A DNA stretch of 64,000 nt, taken from NCBI GenBank assembly GCA_024345305.1, contig BRON01000009.1, positions 558,001 through 622,000 of the forward strand, in the 5' to 3' direction. Source of the stretch: Mrakia gelida (lineage: Eukaryota; Basidiomycota; Tremellomycetes; Cystofilobasidiales; Mrakiaceae). A model generated the notes under the pieces. That model made no database searches, was not told where the DNA came from, and saw only the letters and a list, made by a program, of their open reading frames with translations. The translations under genes were made by a program, and so were the position numbers. This document shows, piece by piece, positions 35,265 to 46,771 of this stretch (its first letter is position 1; each line of letters starts with the position of its first letter).

Positions 35265-35804
35265 ATGCTTTCGTTCTTTACTCTCCTCTCCCTTCTTCGC
35301 ACTTCGCTTTTCGTCCTTCATCCATGCATCCATCCTCCACGTACTCTACACATCCCCGCCCTCTCTAACACACCACCTACCTTACTCGCCATCCACTCTA
35401 TCCTTTTCGCCCTTCTTCTTTCTTTCTTGGCATCTTTTCTTGACTTTTAGTTCTCCTTCTCGTTTCGATCTCACTGTAGAAGTACCTCATTTGACGACGC
35501 TCCCATCCCCCCTTCGTATTCGCTTTACGTTACTTGATGACCTTGGCATCCTTTGGGTCTGTGTTTCGAAAAGACTGCGCGGCTGCTGGACGAAAGAACG
35601 AGAGCAAGATTCGACGTCGACGCGTCGAACCCTCGGTTTGCTCGTGCGGTCGAACTGAATGGAGCCTCACGTCGCTTTCCCACCAACGCAGACCAAAAAG
35701 ATGAATGAATACGTTAAAAAGGAGATAGAGAGTCCATGGCTACGAAATCGAGAACGCGTCAAACCAAAACAAAGGGAGGAGAGCGGGACGGCGACGAAAG
35801 CAAA
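35265..35804. other. Convergent 3' region
   Basis: This 540-bp gap between the Ras exchange factor and the YVC1 stop would hold both 3' UTRs. It is T/C-rich at first, then contains the palindrome CGACGCGTCG at 35618-35627. No gene is recognised. Confidence 0.4.
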
Positions 35805-38800
35805 CTACATCGAGTCGCTGCGAATGCCCTTGGTGAGGCTCATGAGGAGCATTTCCTGAAGAGTGAAAGCAGGTGAAGCGGAACAAGCAGGTCAGCTTCG
35901 AGGGAAAGACGAGAATCGAGCGAAAAAAACGGGAGAGGATCGAAACGACTCACCATCCTCTGCATTCGTTCCTTCACCTCGCTGAGCTCCGACCTCAAAA
36001 GATCCCTCTGAGCATCCTCATCGAACACGTTGACCTCTGGAACAGGGAGGGAAGCTGACGAGTCGACGACGACCTCTGGAATCGTTCCTCGACCAAAGAG
36101 CCTGGCGAGCGGCGAGGAGTTCGACCCCGACGAGGTGCTCGAAGGACTGGTGCTGATGTCCGCGAGTTTCCTTCGACGGAGGGCGGCTGGAGGAGGGATC
36201 TTTTGGGAGGAAGAGGTAGAGGCGGAGACGGTGGTGGGTTCGGTGGTGAGAGTTTTGGATTTGGGAGGGACTCCGACGGCTGTGGACGACGAGGAGGTGA
36301 TGGTCGCAGGGAGGATGGGAGGCGAGGCAAGGGATCGTTGAAGGTCGAGGCTTCGTTCGGGACCGTAGGAGCTGCCGAAGGGCGAGGTTTCGAAGATATC
36401 CTCGACCCAGTCCGATGAACTTCCGACGATGGCTCTGCAGGAGGAAGGGGAAACCGTCTCGCGTCAGACGCGTTCGAGAACGAAAGGGATGATCGAACAG
36501 CAAGGGAGCTCACTCGTAGATGTTTTCGACAGCGGTACCAGCTCGACCGTGGGTTTGACTGATGGCGTTGGCTTTCCATCTCTCGAAGAGCGAAATGGCG
36601 ATGAGGAGAGGGAAGGTCTGCGAAGAGAAACACAGTCAGCAACGACCGAAACCTTGAGAGCGAACGCGAGATGCGAGATGCGCTCACCGAGATCCTGATC
36701 AGGAGGACGTTCGTTCGATGAAACGCTCGAGGTGTAAGGACGAAGGAGAGAGGTCCGAGGATGATCGCGGCTGGGATGTTGAGACTACGAAGAAGAGAAA
36801 GAACGAGGATCAGCCGATGAAAGAACCCTCGCCGTCAAGTGAAGCAAAACGAAGCCTGAACGTACGGGATGATGTACGAGAAGATAGCATCGCCCTTGAC
36901 TCCGCCGACCGTGCTGAGCGCAGACTGGAAACACTTCTCCTCTGCGGCGTTTTGGGAAATCTCAGCGAACCGGTTCGAGAGAATCGAGATGAGGACTGTT
37001 GGGAGGAGAACGCGAGCCATCAGCGATAATCTCTTCAAAGGGAGATAAACGTCGAACGTACTGGTGAGGAGGAGCGTGCTACAAAAGGCTGCGTAGCTGA
37101 TGAGAAGCAGAGGTCCGAAGATCTGAAGGACGAGAGAGGACGAGAAGAGTCAGCGACGAGAGCCTGACGAGCGAGCGCTTTGAGATCGAAGAAGCGACTC
37201 GACTAACGGGATGGAAGCTCGCGGACGACTGGAAGGAGAGGTCTGATAGGGGAAGGAAGGTCAAGAAGTAAGTTGAGAAAGGGACGTGGGAGAAAACGGA
37301 AGGCAGGCGAGACGAAGACGAAGAGGGAAGTGAGGACGAACAGCTGCTTCCAAACCAGATCTGAGCCATGAGCCAACTACACGACGAAGCAAGGAAGTAC
37401 TTCAGTCGAGGAGACGGTTCGAGATGGGGCGAAGGAAGATATCTGCTCACATGATCGACCTCGACGTCCACTCGCTACCAAGGGTCGAGAGAGCGAAGAA
37501 GAAACCAGAGACTGGACAAGAGGCGATAGAGCTCAGCGGTTACGAGGAGCTTAGAGAGTGATGAGGAGACAGAGAGAAAGAGAAAGACTGACAGCAGATG
37601 ACAGCGAACGCCATGAACTTGACGAAGCTGAGAAAGAAGGAGACGAACGAGGTCGAGTCGATCAGCTTCGAGGATTCCGGAAGACGGATACCAAAGATGG
37701 CTCCCAAACTCACTCTTGCATCATCGCCTTCAAGGCAATAATGATGACATGGTCTTGAACGAAGGTGAAGGCGAGACGAGGGAAGAGAAGAGCAGCTCCG
37801 CACGCGAGGGTGTCGAAGGCTAGCTCCGCCGTTTCGAGGTTGGGAGGGTTGCTGGTAAGACCTCGGATTCGGATACCGACGTAGGCGAGAACGATGGCGA
37901 TGAAAGCGAGGTCGAATCCGTTGAAGAGCGAGGAGACGTAGAAGGAAATCCCGTGCTCTCGCGAGGCAGCGAACTGGCGAAAGCGGAGGAAGGTCCAGAC
38001 GCGTCAGTTCGAGCGAGGACGACGAGCAAAGAAAGAGCTTGATGGACGAACCTCGTCGAGTATCAAGCCAGCAGCGAGGATCAAGAACGTTCCTTCGTAG
38101 AAGTTGATCCTCCCCAGATCGTGCTCCTTGACGCAGACGATGAACGCGATGAAAAGGAGGATGAAGTTGATGAGCTCGATGGCGTCGCGCCAGAACGGGA
38201 CCTTGAGCCTCGCGTGGTCGAGCCATCCAGCGTCTCTCGCGTCGTACAGGTGGACTCCATGATCGACATCGACCCTGAGGAACAGCGCGGTGGATATCTT
38301 ATCAGTCACTGCGAGCGAGAGAGGAAGAAGGAAGGCAACGCGACTCACATTCCGACCCGTCCTCGGTTCTCCTGGTCGCGTATTCTCTTCGACTTGTACG
38401 AGTCAGAGAGCAGGGCTCGCTTGGACGATAGCGATAGGTGGTAGACGATAGCTCCTGAGTGCACCAAGCCAATGATCCGTTGGAGGAGTGGAGTCGAGAG
38501 GAAGTCTGGATAAACACGACGAGGAAAGAGCGAAGGAAGGTCAGAAATGGACGATCTAAACTCCTCAGAGCCTCAAGGAGGTGAAGATAACTGATCGTAA
38601 CATACGCTTGGCTGAAGCGGTGATGGCGAGTTCCAAACTGTTCTGCATCTCTTCCTCAATGTCCTCTTGATCGACGTCGGCGAGAACCGAAGCGGGAGCA
38701 AGCTGATACGGGTTCCAAGGACTGCTGAGGACGTCGACGAGTTCGAGATCGTTCGAGGAGAAGGTCCTAGTCAGCTTGATGGCGAGAATCTCGCAGAGGT

Positions 38801-39288
38801 CTGTGCGACGAGAGAGAACATCGAGTCAGCGTCACCACGACGAAGACGGAGAACTGCGACGCGGCGAGGGAGCTCACCTGCTCGAGAGCTCTGGAGGGCT
38901 GTGAAGCTCAAGTCGGATTCCGAAAGACGAAGGAACTGAATTCGGTTGAGGAGAAGAGCGTAGACTGTTGACCAACGAAACGAGGAAGGAGGGCGAAGGT
39001 CAGAATTTGGGGTTGAAAGAGACCGAGGAAGGGGGGAGGGAGAGGCGAGGACAAACTGATCGCAGGATTTTTGGTTGACGTGTAGCTCTGAAGGAGAGGT
39101 CTGAGGATGCTGAAGTTGATGTCTGGAGCACAGAGCTGCTCCCATGAGAGATGCGTGTCGCAGTTGCGAAGGATATCCTCGTGGACGGAGTGAATGAGGG
39201 AGTAGACGGGGATCGAGCGGATGGACTCGGTTGTTGGAAGGGAGGAAGGGAGGAGGGGAGTTCGTTCGTGGTCGTGATTGGAAGGCAT
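35805..39288 (-). CDS. YVC1: YVC1-type TRP cation channel (vacuolar)
   Basis: Start MPSNHDHERTPLLPSSLPTT at 39288, including a dileucine-type ERTPLL signal often found in vacuolar proteins. It continues with IPVYSLIHSVHEDILRNCDT and TVYALLLNRIQFLRLSESDL. The N-terminal cytosolic part is followed by membrane segments. These are DAIELINFILLFIAFIVCVK (38190-38130), FYEGTFLILAAGLILDE, FNGFDLAFIAIVLAYVGIRI, and KFMAFAVICCQ before further segments. The pore-region block is SWLMAQIWFGSS (about 37350), and the last membrane block is GDAIFSYIIPYVQ with ILVSVLLSNRFAEISQNAAE. The cytosolic tail is Ser/Pro-rich and ends in a short helix (SEVKERMQRM) and MSLTKGIRSDSM. Known role: vacuolar Ca2+ release channel responding to stretch and Ca2+. 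More than ten introns; borders are approximate. Confidence 0.85.
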
Positions 39289-40178
39289 GGTGGAGAAGGG
39301 TTCGTTGGAGCGTTGATAGGTCTGCGAAAATGAGACAGAACGGGAGGGAGGGCGATGGTCAGAGGGTTGCTTCAGAGGGGAGGAAGGGAGGGAGGAGAAG
39401 GAGGGCGAGATGAAAGAAGGGAAGGACAAAGACAGGTCGTCTCGATCCCTCTGAGCTCAGGACTAGACCGAGAGCATGCAAGGCCATCGAGGTTCGAGGT
39501 CTGCCCGTAGCGACCTCGCAGGCCTTGGGGATACGAGAGCACGAAGCAAAGAGGAGAGGAAGGAGGAACAAAGCTCACCTTTAGCGCCTTCGTTCAGATC
39601 CGTCTGAGACTCGACAGGCTTGAGGAGGGTTCCGTTATCTTGTCCTAGTGAGGAAGGGAAGGGAAGATGACGATCTCAAGGCTGAGGGAGTTTTGGCGAA
39701 ATCCTTGGCTTTGGGAGGAAGGAGTTGGGAAGGAAGAGAGAGCGAGGAAGGGAAGGCGAGCTCATCGGCCCTCCCTCATGAAACGAACATCGTACTTTCT
39801 CGACCTTTTCCACCCCTTCTCGTTCTTCTTCACAATCTTGGCTTTCAAAAAACCTTCCCTTCCGTACGCTCGTATTCGCTTGTTGCTCTAGACTTTTTCT
39901 CTCTCCCCGCGACCCACCTGGCAGGCTTCCCTCGTCCTCGTTCTTTCGTAAGGTCTTCCTCTCCAGACCCAGCTCTTCGAGGGTTCCGTAACTCGAGAGG
40001 TATCTAACTCGCCTGCATAGTTGATGACCGCTTGTAGTACCAGTTGGGTGTCTCTACGAGCGAGAGGATGCGGACGCGTCTACTGTACTCGTTCTCGACG
40101 CGACTCGACTCGACTCGTCGGTCGGTCTTCCCTGTCCTTCTCTCCTCCTCCTCAAGACGGATATAAACCCAATGTCAA
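39289..40178 (-). promoter_or_regulatory. YVC1 promoter with probable 5' UTR intron
   Basis: This 890-bp stretch lies upstream of YVC1, with the RMI1 3' UTR at its right end. On the minus strand a donor GCTAAAG|GTGAGC lies near 39580 and an acceptor TTTTCGCAG lies about 34 bp upstream of the YVC1 ATG. Together these indicate a spliced leader. No protein frame here has a recognisable domain. Confidence 0.45.
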
Positions 40179-42245
40179 TCAATCCGAATCCGAAATCTCT
40201 ATAATCTCTACCTCCCTCTCCTCCTTCGCCTTCCCCTTCCCCTTCGTCGTCCCACTCCCTCCCATGCTCCCGCTCCCTCCCACACTCCCACTCCCCCCTC
40301 CTCCACCCAACGACCCCCACCCATTCCCACCCCCACCTCCACTCGAACTCGCCGTCTTCCCCAAACTCCTCCCACTCTGGGTCTGAGTCAGCGATTCCTT
40401 CTTCACCTTCGCGGGCGGCGGGTTCTCATCAACCTCGATATCCGAGCTCGATCCAAGAACGATGGTTTCCTGTTCCTCTCTTGGACGACGCCGAGATGCT
40501 GGTGGCGGGGGTGGAGGGGAGAATTTGGGTGGTTGGTCGGAAGGGAAGAACCGTGAAGACGAAGCCGACGCGTTCGAAGGAGGTTGAGGCTTCTTCGTCG
40601 GCGGACGAGGTGGTGGATGCTGCTCGTGCTGCTCCTGCTCGTACTCCCTCATCAACTCCTCCTCTATATCCCCATCCCGATCAAGCTGTTCCTCGAAGTC
40701 TACGTCCATTAGGTCTCCCCAGAAGTCTTGCTCCTCTTCCTCCTCGTCCTTCTTCGGCGGCGGTGGAAGACGAGGTTGAGCTTGAGGAGGAGGAGGAGCG
40801 TGTGCTGGTTCGATGTGGAAGTCGTCGGGGATGTAGTCTTCTTCCTCTTCGTTGTCTTGAGGTGGTGGTGGTTGGCGACCTGCTGCTGCTGGACGACGGA
40901 CTGGAGGCGGAGGAGGTGGGACGCGACGATGGGCTGGAGGTGGGACGATTCGACGAGGGGGTTCCGGTGGTGGAGAGGCTCCGTCGTCTTCTTTGCTGGC
41001 ATACGGAGAACGAGAAGGCGGCGTGGAGAGACGGAGTCAGCGAGAGGGTCGAAAAAGAGAGAAATGAGACGCAAGGGAACCAACGAGACGAAGACTCACC
41101 CAAGTCTCTCCTTGAACCCTTGCTCTAAAAGCTTCTCCTCCCGGTCGTCCAAGCAGAGTTCCTCGACATGTTGGCCTGCGAGAGAGGCGAAGAACGAACG
41201 AGGTCAGCTCGAGAGAGAAGGGAAAAGGAGTGCGGGAGGTGGGCTGACCTTTGAAGCTGCACGACTCTGGAGTGAGGAGGAGGAGACCTCGTAGGACCTT
41301 CACGTTCTGGATGAGGAGCTACATCACCGAACGAAACAAATCGTCAGTCTCGTCGACGAGTGGAGGTCAAGATCTGAAGGGAGACGAGACGAGACGAACC
41401 TTGCTCCCAAGTCTCGTCTCTCCAAGCTTCAGCGACGAGATCCGCTTGTATTCGATAGCCTGAATTGCAGCATCCAATTCAGGTCAGCGGCTGCGAGGTT
41501 CCGAAACCAGGATTAAGGCTGAAGCTCACCTTAACAGTCCTAAATCCATCCGACAACTCGAGCTTCAACATCCCTCTCGCGTACTTGGGTCCTTCCTGAC
41601 CCTCCTCATCCTCGTCTGCCTCCTCCTCTCCCACGAGGCGTCTAATCTTGGCTACACCCGTACGAGCCTCTTGTCTATCGTGTAACGTCCGTTGAAGAGT
41701 GAAGGCTGAGGAACCGATCTGGGTGGGAGAGGGGTCGAAGAGTTGAAGGAGGAAGGGACGCGGTGAGCTCGAGCTCGAGCTCAACCTCTTCTCCCTTCCC
41801 TTCTCCAAAAGAAGTAGAAGGAGCTACTCACCTCTGTTATCGAAGCTACCATGACCAAACAGCCCTTCCTGACTCCCTCGAAGAGTACCTTCTGGTGCAT
41901 GGGATCCTCTGGATCTTCGAAGAGCTGGGGAGGGAAACCTGTTTCCTCGACCGTGGAGGAGGAGAGATCCGAGAGGAGCAGGCGTTCATGGCACGCTTTG
42001 ATTTGCTGTTGACGGTTCAAAAGAGGGGAGGAGGCGAGGATGGAGGTGAGAGTCGTTTGTAGCCAGTCCTGGAGAGGGTAAGAGGATGTTTCAGCTCGAA
42101 GGAAGGTGAAGTGAGAAGGAAGGGAGGAGGTGAGGTTGAGCTCGCCTCCTTCGTTCGACGTGAAGACAGAACTCACGTTGTTGATCTGAGGGGAAGGGTA
42201 CAGATGCTTGAGGTTGCTAAGGATGGGAGTAAGAGGAGATTCCAT
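40179..42245 (-). CDS. RMI1: RMI1, RecQ-mediated genome instability protein 1
   Basis: Start MESPLTPILSNLKHLYPSPQ. The N-terminal helical region is followed by the Rmi1 OB-fold. It contains GMLKLELSDGFRTVK, then after an intron AIEYKRISSLKLGETRLGSK, LLIQNVKVLRGLLLLTPESC and FKGQHVEELCLDDREEKLLE. These blocks (ML-x-L-x-x-DG, AIEY, GLLLLTP) are diagnostic for the Rmi1/TDRD3 OB-fold. Known role: partner of topoisomerase III and Sgs1/BLM helicase in dissolving double Holliday junctions and restraining crossovers. The C-terminal half is disordered and Pro-rich. It ends in acidic segments with hydrophobic cores: EETIVLGSSSDIEVDE and, at the extreme end, EVEIIEISDSD, which look like SUMO-interacting motifs. 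Yeast Rmi1 is much shorter and lacks such a tail. Confidence 0.88.
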
Positions 42246-42762
42246 AGTACGCTTTAATTAAAAGTCGGGAAAATCTTCAGGTCATCGTCGGCTGACAAGA
42301 CTCGACAGATGAAAACACTCTCTTTCGAAGCTCACCACCCACTCCGACTCTGCTTGCTTCCTTCTCTTAATCGCTCGTCCGAGTTGGCCGCTCCACTCCC
42401 TAGCTCACTTTTCTCTGGGATAATGAGAAACCTTGCTCGTTCAGGTCCCCACCCGCTTAGACTGCTTCTTGGAGTCACTTTAGGGAGAATGTGAAGGGAA
42501 TTGAAGTGTCTCGTACCTGATCGCATCTCGACGACTCGCTCCCCCTCTCCTCTCCCTTTCCCATCCTGGTCTGAAGCCCAATTTCACTTTAAAGAGAATC
42601 CCACCCCTCGTCTTCTCCTTCTTCCCATCAACCACATCATCCTCCTATCTTCGTTCTTTCTCTCAGCTCCCCTCCCCTTCCTTCCTCATCCATTCCCGCG
42701 AGCTCTCTCCCTCGAAGCGACACCTCCTCTCTCTCCAGCCTCCCTCCCTCCCTCTCGCCAGG
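42246..42762. promoter_or_regulatory. Divergent promoter region of RMI1 and the PUF-type gene
   Basis: A 517-bp gap between divergent start codons. It includes an AT-rich patch (CTTTAATTAAAAG at 42251-42263) close to the RMI1 start, which is unusual in this G+C-rich window and may be a core promoter or nucleosome-free element. The right half is a C/T-rich leader for the PUF-type gene. Confidence 0.45.
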
Positions 42763-45700
42763 ATGGTCTGCCCTCTCCCTCCTCCCCCTCCTTCCCTCTC
42801 AGCAGAGGCACCCGTCTTCAGACCAACCTTCTCGACCCACTCCTCTTCCCCTTCGACGTCCTCCTCGCTCCTCTTCCTCCCCAACTCCTCCAACGGTCTT
42901 CACGCTCAAGGTCCTCGTCGACACTCCGACTTTCCCTCCTCAGGTCTCCCTCCCGTCGCTCCTTCCACCCTCGCCTTCAAAACTCCTCAGCTCGGAAGTG
43001 CTGCTCTCTGGGACGACGACGACGAGACGCACTCGCCCGCTCCTAGCACGAGTGCATCCATCGGAGGAGGAGGAGGAGGGAGGCGGGAGAGCTTGTGGGA
43101 CAGCCCTTACAGCGAGCTCTCCGAGGTCGTGATGACTCCCCCAGGAACACCCCTCGACGAGAAGAGACCTAGCTTCTCTTTGGTGAGACTCGACTCTCTA
43201 ACTTCCTCCTCTTCGTCGAGGAACTCGAGCTAACTTCTCGACTGTTTGGTTCGTCCAAAGCAGCCTTCGCTCGAGGGCAACCCCGCCGACGCGTTGAGGA
43301 GGTACTTCCCTGAGGATCCCACCATCGCTTCCATGGCTGCCAAGATCGCAGAGGTTCGTCTCTCTTCAATTCTCTTCTCACCTATCCTTTCTCACAAAGC
43401 TCGGAGCTCATCATCGTTTCGTTCCCGTTGCAGCTCTCCGTCCAGCTCGCCTCGTCGGCAAACCAGCTCGACGTCCTTCGAGCCGAGAACTACAGCCTCA
43501 AGACTCTCTCCCCTCCCGGAGGCCCCAACATGGCTCGACGAGGTTCTGGCTTCTCTTCGTCTCGAGACGATCGAGTCATGGAGGCTGCCTTCAAAGGAAT
43601 CCCTCCTCCCATTCAAACCCTTCCAGGAGGAGTGAGTCCTGCGTTCGACGCGACCGTCTTCGTCCGTCGAATCGAGCTGACCTTCCTCCTCCTCTTCGCA
43701 CCTCGCAGAAACTCGTCCGACCTCCTCCCGAGATCGCTCAAGACATCCTACTCGGAACGATGGATTACCGAGACCTCTTCGCTCTCCCAGGAGTCAGCTT
43801 CTCGCCCGTCAACCTCCCCATCGACGTCTTCACGTTGAGAGCTCAGTGGGTCGTCGCTGTTCTCACAGGAGAGTTCCCTGCGAAGGAGGGAGCTTTGAGA
43901 CGAGCTGCCAGTGCCTTGACCGTTCGTTCGACCCTTTCTCTACTCTGAAGATTAAAAAGACTTCGACTGACGTCGTTTGTTCGTTTCGTGTTTACAGGAC
44001 ATCCTCAACAGCGAGAAACGCTTCTCTCGACGAGTCGTCTCCCTCCTCAACGTCCTCGCCACCGCCGCCTGTGCTCTCGCCGTTCGACCTCAGGGCAACT
44101 TCCTCATCCAGAGTGCTTTCGGTTGTGGAAGGGAGGTTCGACAGGCTTTCTTCGACATCATGCAGTTCGTCCCGATTAGCTCCCTCGCTCGTCTCTCGTT
44201 TCGTCTTCGCTGACTCTCTCCGCTTGTCTTTCTTTTCGCCAGACCCGAGTTCAAGACCATCATCCCGGCTCAGTACGGACAGCACGTCGTCCTCAAGATG
44301 ATCGTTCGAGACGACATGAGGGCGTGGTTCGTTTCGCAGCTCGTCGAGATGTTGAACGATCGGGAGTTCTTGCAGACGCGAGGTGGGACGAGGGTCTTGG
44401 AACAGGCGAGTCTGCCTGTTACTCTTCTCTATGAGCGATCGATCTCGAACTGATCTGGACTCTCGTTCTGGTCGTGCTGTAGGCGTTCAAGAGCTTCTCG
44501 AGGGATCAGTGCCGACTTGTTTACGACAAGTGCGTTCGACCGTCCTCACTCCCTCGCCCTTCGCTCGAGCTGACCTTCTTCTTCCTCCTGCTCTCACTAG
44601 GCTCGCTGAAGTCATTAACGGACACTGGCTCGAGTCTGCTCTCTCCATCGTACGTTCAGTCTCTTCGACGTCGCGGAACTTCCCTCGCTCGCAACTGACG
44701 GCTCTTTATTTTTCCTTCCACAGAACGGCTGTCTCGTCGTCCAAAACCTCATCGAGCTCCACCCTCACAACGGAGATTTCTCTCACGAGTTCCTGGAAGA
44801 GGTAAGCACTCCCCTCGCCCTCCCTCCACGTTCTCGATCTCGTCTCATTGACTGACAACGCGCTTCGCTCGTTTCGTTTCCAGGTCCTTGGAGGAATCAA
44901 CCAAGTCGCTGCCAACTCTCACGGCTCGTGAGTCGACTCCTGTGCTTTCAGTTTCTCCCACAAAACCGATGCTGACCATCTCGTTCGACTTTGTGCTCAG
45001 CTTCGTCCTCCACAAACTCCTCATCCACCCTTCCCTCCGATCTCAAACCCTCCTCGCCATCTTCGCATCCCTCGATCCTCTCTGCGCTGGACCCGACGTC
45101 GGACGGGATGCCGTGCTCGAGGGAGCCAAGCATGGATGCTCTTCGGAGGAGTGGGGAGAGTGGGTTGGGAAGGTTTGCGATGGGTGAGTTTGCTTCTCTC
45201 GACACCGTCGCGTCGTCTTCGACGCACGCTGACATTGTGTTCCGTTCGACTCCACAGCATCAGCAAAGTCCCCTCCCTCGTCGACGCCGTTCAAAGACCA
45301 GGAGGAGTCGGTCTCCTCATCTGCGCTCTCAAAGAATCTCCTACTCTCCTCGGGGATAGGATTCGAGCGACGGTTCGTTCTTCTTCCCTCCTCTCAGTCC
45401 CTCCTCTTTTACGCACCCTTTACTCACACGCCCTTCTCACCTTTCATTCTTTCGCAGCTCCTCGACAACTCCCGCCTCCTTCGCGGCACGGCTCCAGGTC
45501 GAGAAGCTCTCAACATTCTCTCAGGCATCACCTCCTCAGGAGGATCGTTCGGTTTCGCCTCCCGATCTCCCTCGTCGTCCTACGCGTTCAGTCCCATCCC
45601 CTCGGCTTCGTCCTTCGGCGGAGGAGGACACTCCCTCTCACCCTCAATATCTTCGTCATCGTTGTCGTTCAACAGACTCAGTGGATTGGGGAGAAGGAGC

Positions 45701-45784
45701 TTCAACTCGAGCTCGTTGGGATCGAACTCGAACGCGTTCGAGCCTCAGGCGAGGTGGGGGACGACGCTCGGTGGACCACGATAG
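42763..45784 (+). CDS. Divergent PUF/Pumilio-type RNA-binding repeat protein
   Basis: Start MVCPLPPPPPSLSAEAPVFR. The N-terminus is disordered and contains a likely coiled segment (ASMAAKIAELSVQLASSANQ). From about 43700 a series of helical repeats follows. These include RRVVSLLNVLATAACALAVR, GNFLIQSAFGCGREVRQAFF, TIIPAQYGQHVVLKMIVRDD (PUF-like aromatic H-V-V-L-K), RVLEQAFKSFSRDQCRLVYD, NGCLVVQNLIELHPHNGD and NSHGSFVLHKLLIHPSLRSQ. The pattern N/HG-x-x-V-hydrophobic-x-K matches Pumilio-homology repeats. The repeats are uneven, so this is not a canonical eight-repeat Puf3/Puf4 type. Likely role: binding mRNA 3' UTRs to control stability or translation. It ends in a Ser-rich tail (RWGTTLGGPR, TAG at 45782-45784). 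About ten introns. Confidence 0.75.
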
Positions 45785-46771
45785 GACACAACCCACCCTC
45801 TCAAAAACAAACAACAAACCTTCCTTAGCACAGCATAGCATTTTTAGTCGTCCCGTCTCGTTTCGTCCGTTCGTTCTCGTCTCTCGTTCCTCTCCCTCAC
45901 TCCACTCCATCCATCGCTCGCATTTCTCCCTCTTCCTCTCGCTTCTACTTTAGTCCAGTCCCACCTCCCTTGATCTACTCTCTCTTAGTCCCTCTACCTC
46001 CCATCCTCCATTATCGGTGCTCTCTCTCTTTCTCCCACTCGTCTCTCGGTCATGTTGTCTCGCTCCCGTCTCTCGTTTTTCTCTCCCTCCATCGCTTTTC
46101 GCTGCTGCCTCTTTGCTTTCTTGCTCTTTGCTCTTTGCTCTTTCTATTTATCCCAGTGCTCCCTGCCTCTTCTTGCCCCTGCTATTTATTGATGGTCTTG
46201 AATGATCAACTCTGATCTCGCTCGACGACGCGTTTCTCGAGCTCTTCTGGAGCGTCGTCGATGCCAAAAAGCTCAGCAAGAACCTAGGATATGTTGCTGA
46301 GTAATCTCGAGCTTGCAGAAGCTTTCTCGTCGCTTAGGGCAGTGCTTCCCACCCTCGAGGTTCTCGACGCGTCGTCGACCTTCATTTCCTCCATCCTTTC
46401 TCTTCTGCTTCTTCGACTGAGTCTGCCAACTCTCTGCTGCTAAGTTCAAGACGGAAAATTTCCCAAACTCCCAGCCTTTTTCCGTCGCGAAGGAGAAAAT
46501 CTTCCTGCGGAACGGGGACGGATCACTCCGACCCACGTTCTCGCCTCTCTCTCGGCCTCCTTCCCCCCTCCTCTCTCTCACGCGACTCCTCTCTCCCCTT
46601 CTCCAACCTTGACGATCCCCTCCCCGAAGATGCTTCTTTGATCCACCACCACCACCTCCACCTCCACGCGCCCCAAGCCCAGCTCTCCCATCTCGCCCAG
46701 CTCCAGCAGCAAGAAGAACTCTCCTCGAAGGCAGCAAGAAACCCTCCGAAACAACCTCCCTCCCGCTGGAG
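45785..46771. other. Intergenic between the PUF-type and Nudix genes
   Basis: About 990 bp. The first part is a T/C-rich 3' UTR. The middle holds the palindrome CGACGCGTCG at 46365-46374, and the end is the Nudix gene's leader with CCACC-rich sequence. Open frames on both strands are low complexity. No RNA gene is recognised. Confidence 0.4.

Noticed and set aside
46017..46215. Hydrophobic small frames in the PUF 3' UTR
   Set aside because: T/C-rich DNA automatically gives Leu/Ser/Phe-rich frames. There is no start context or conservation evidence.
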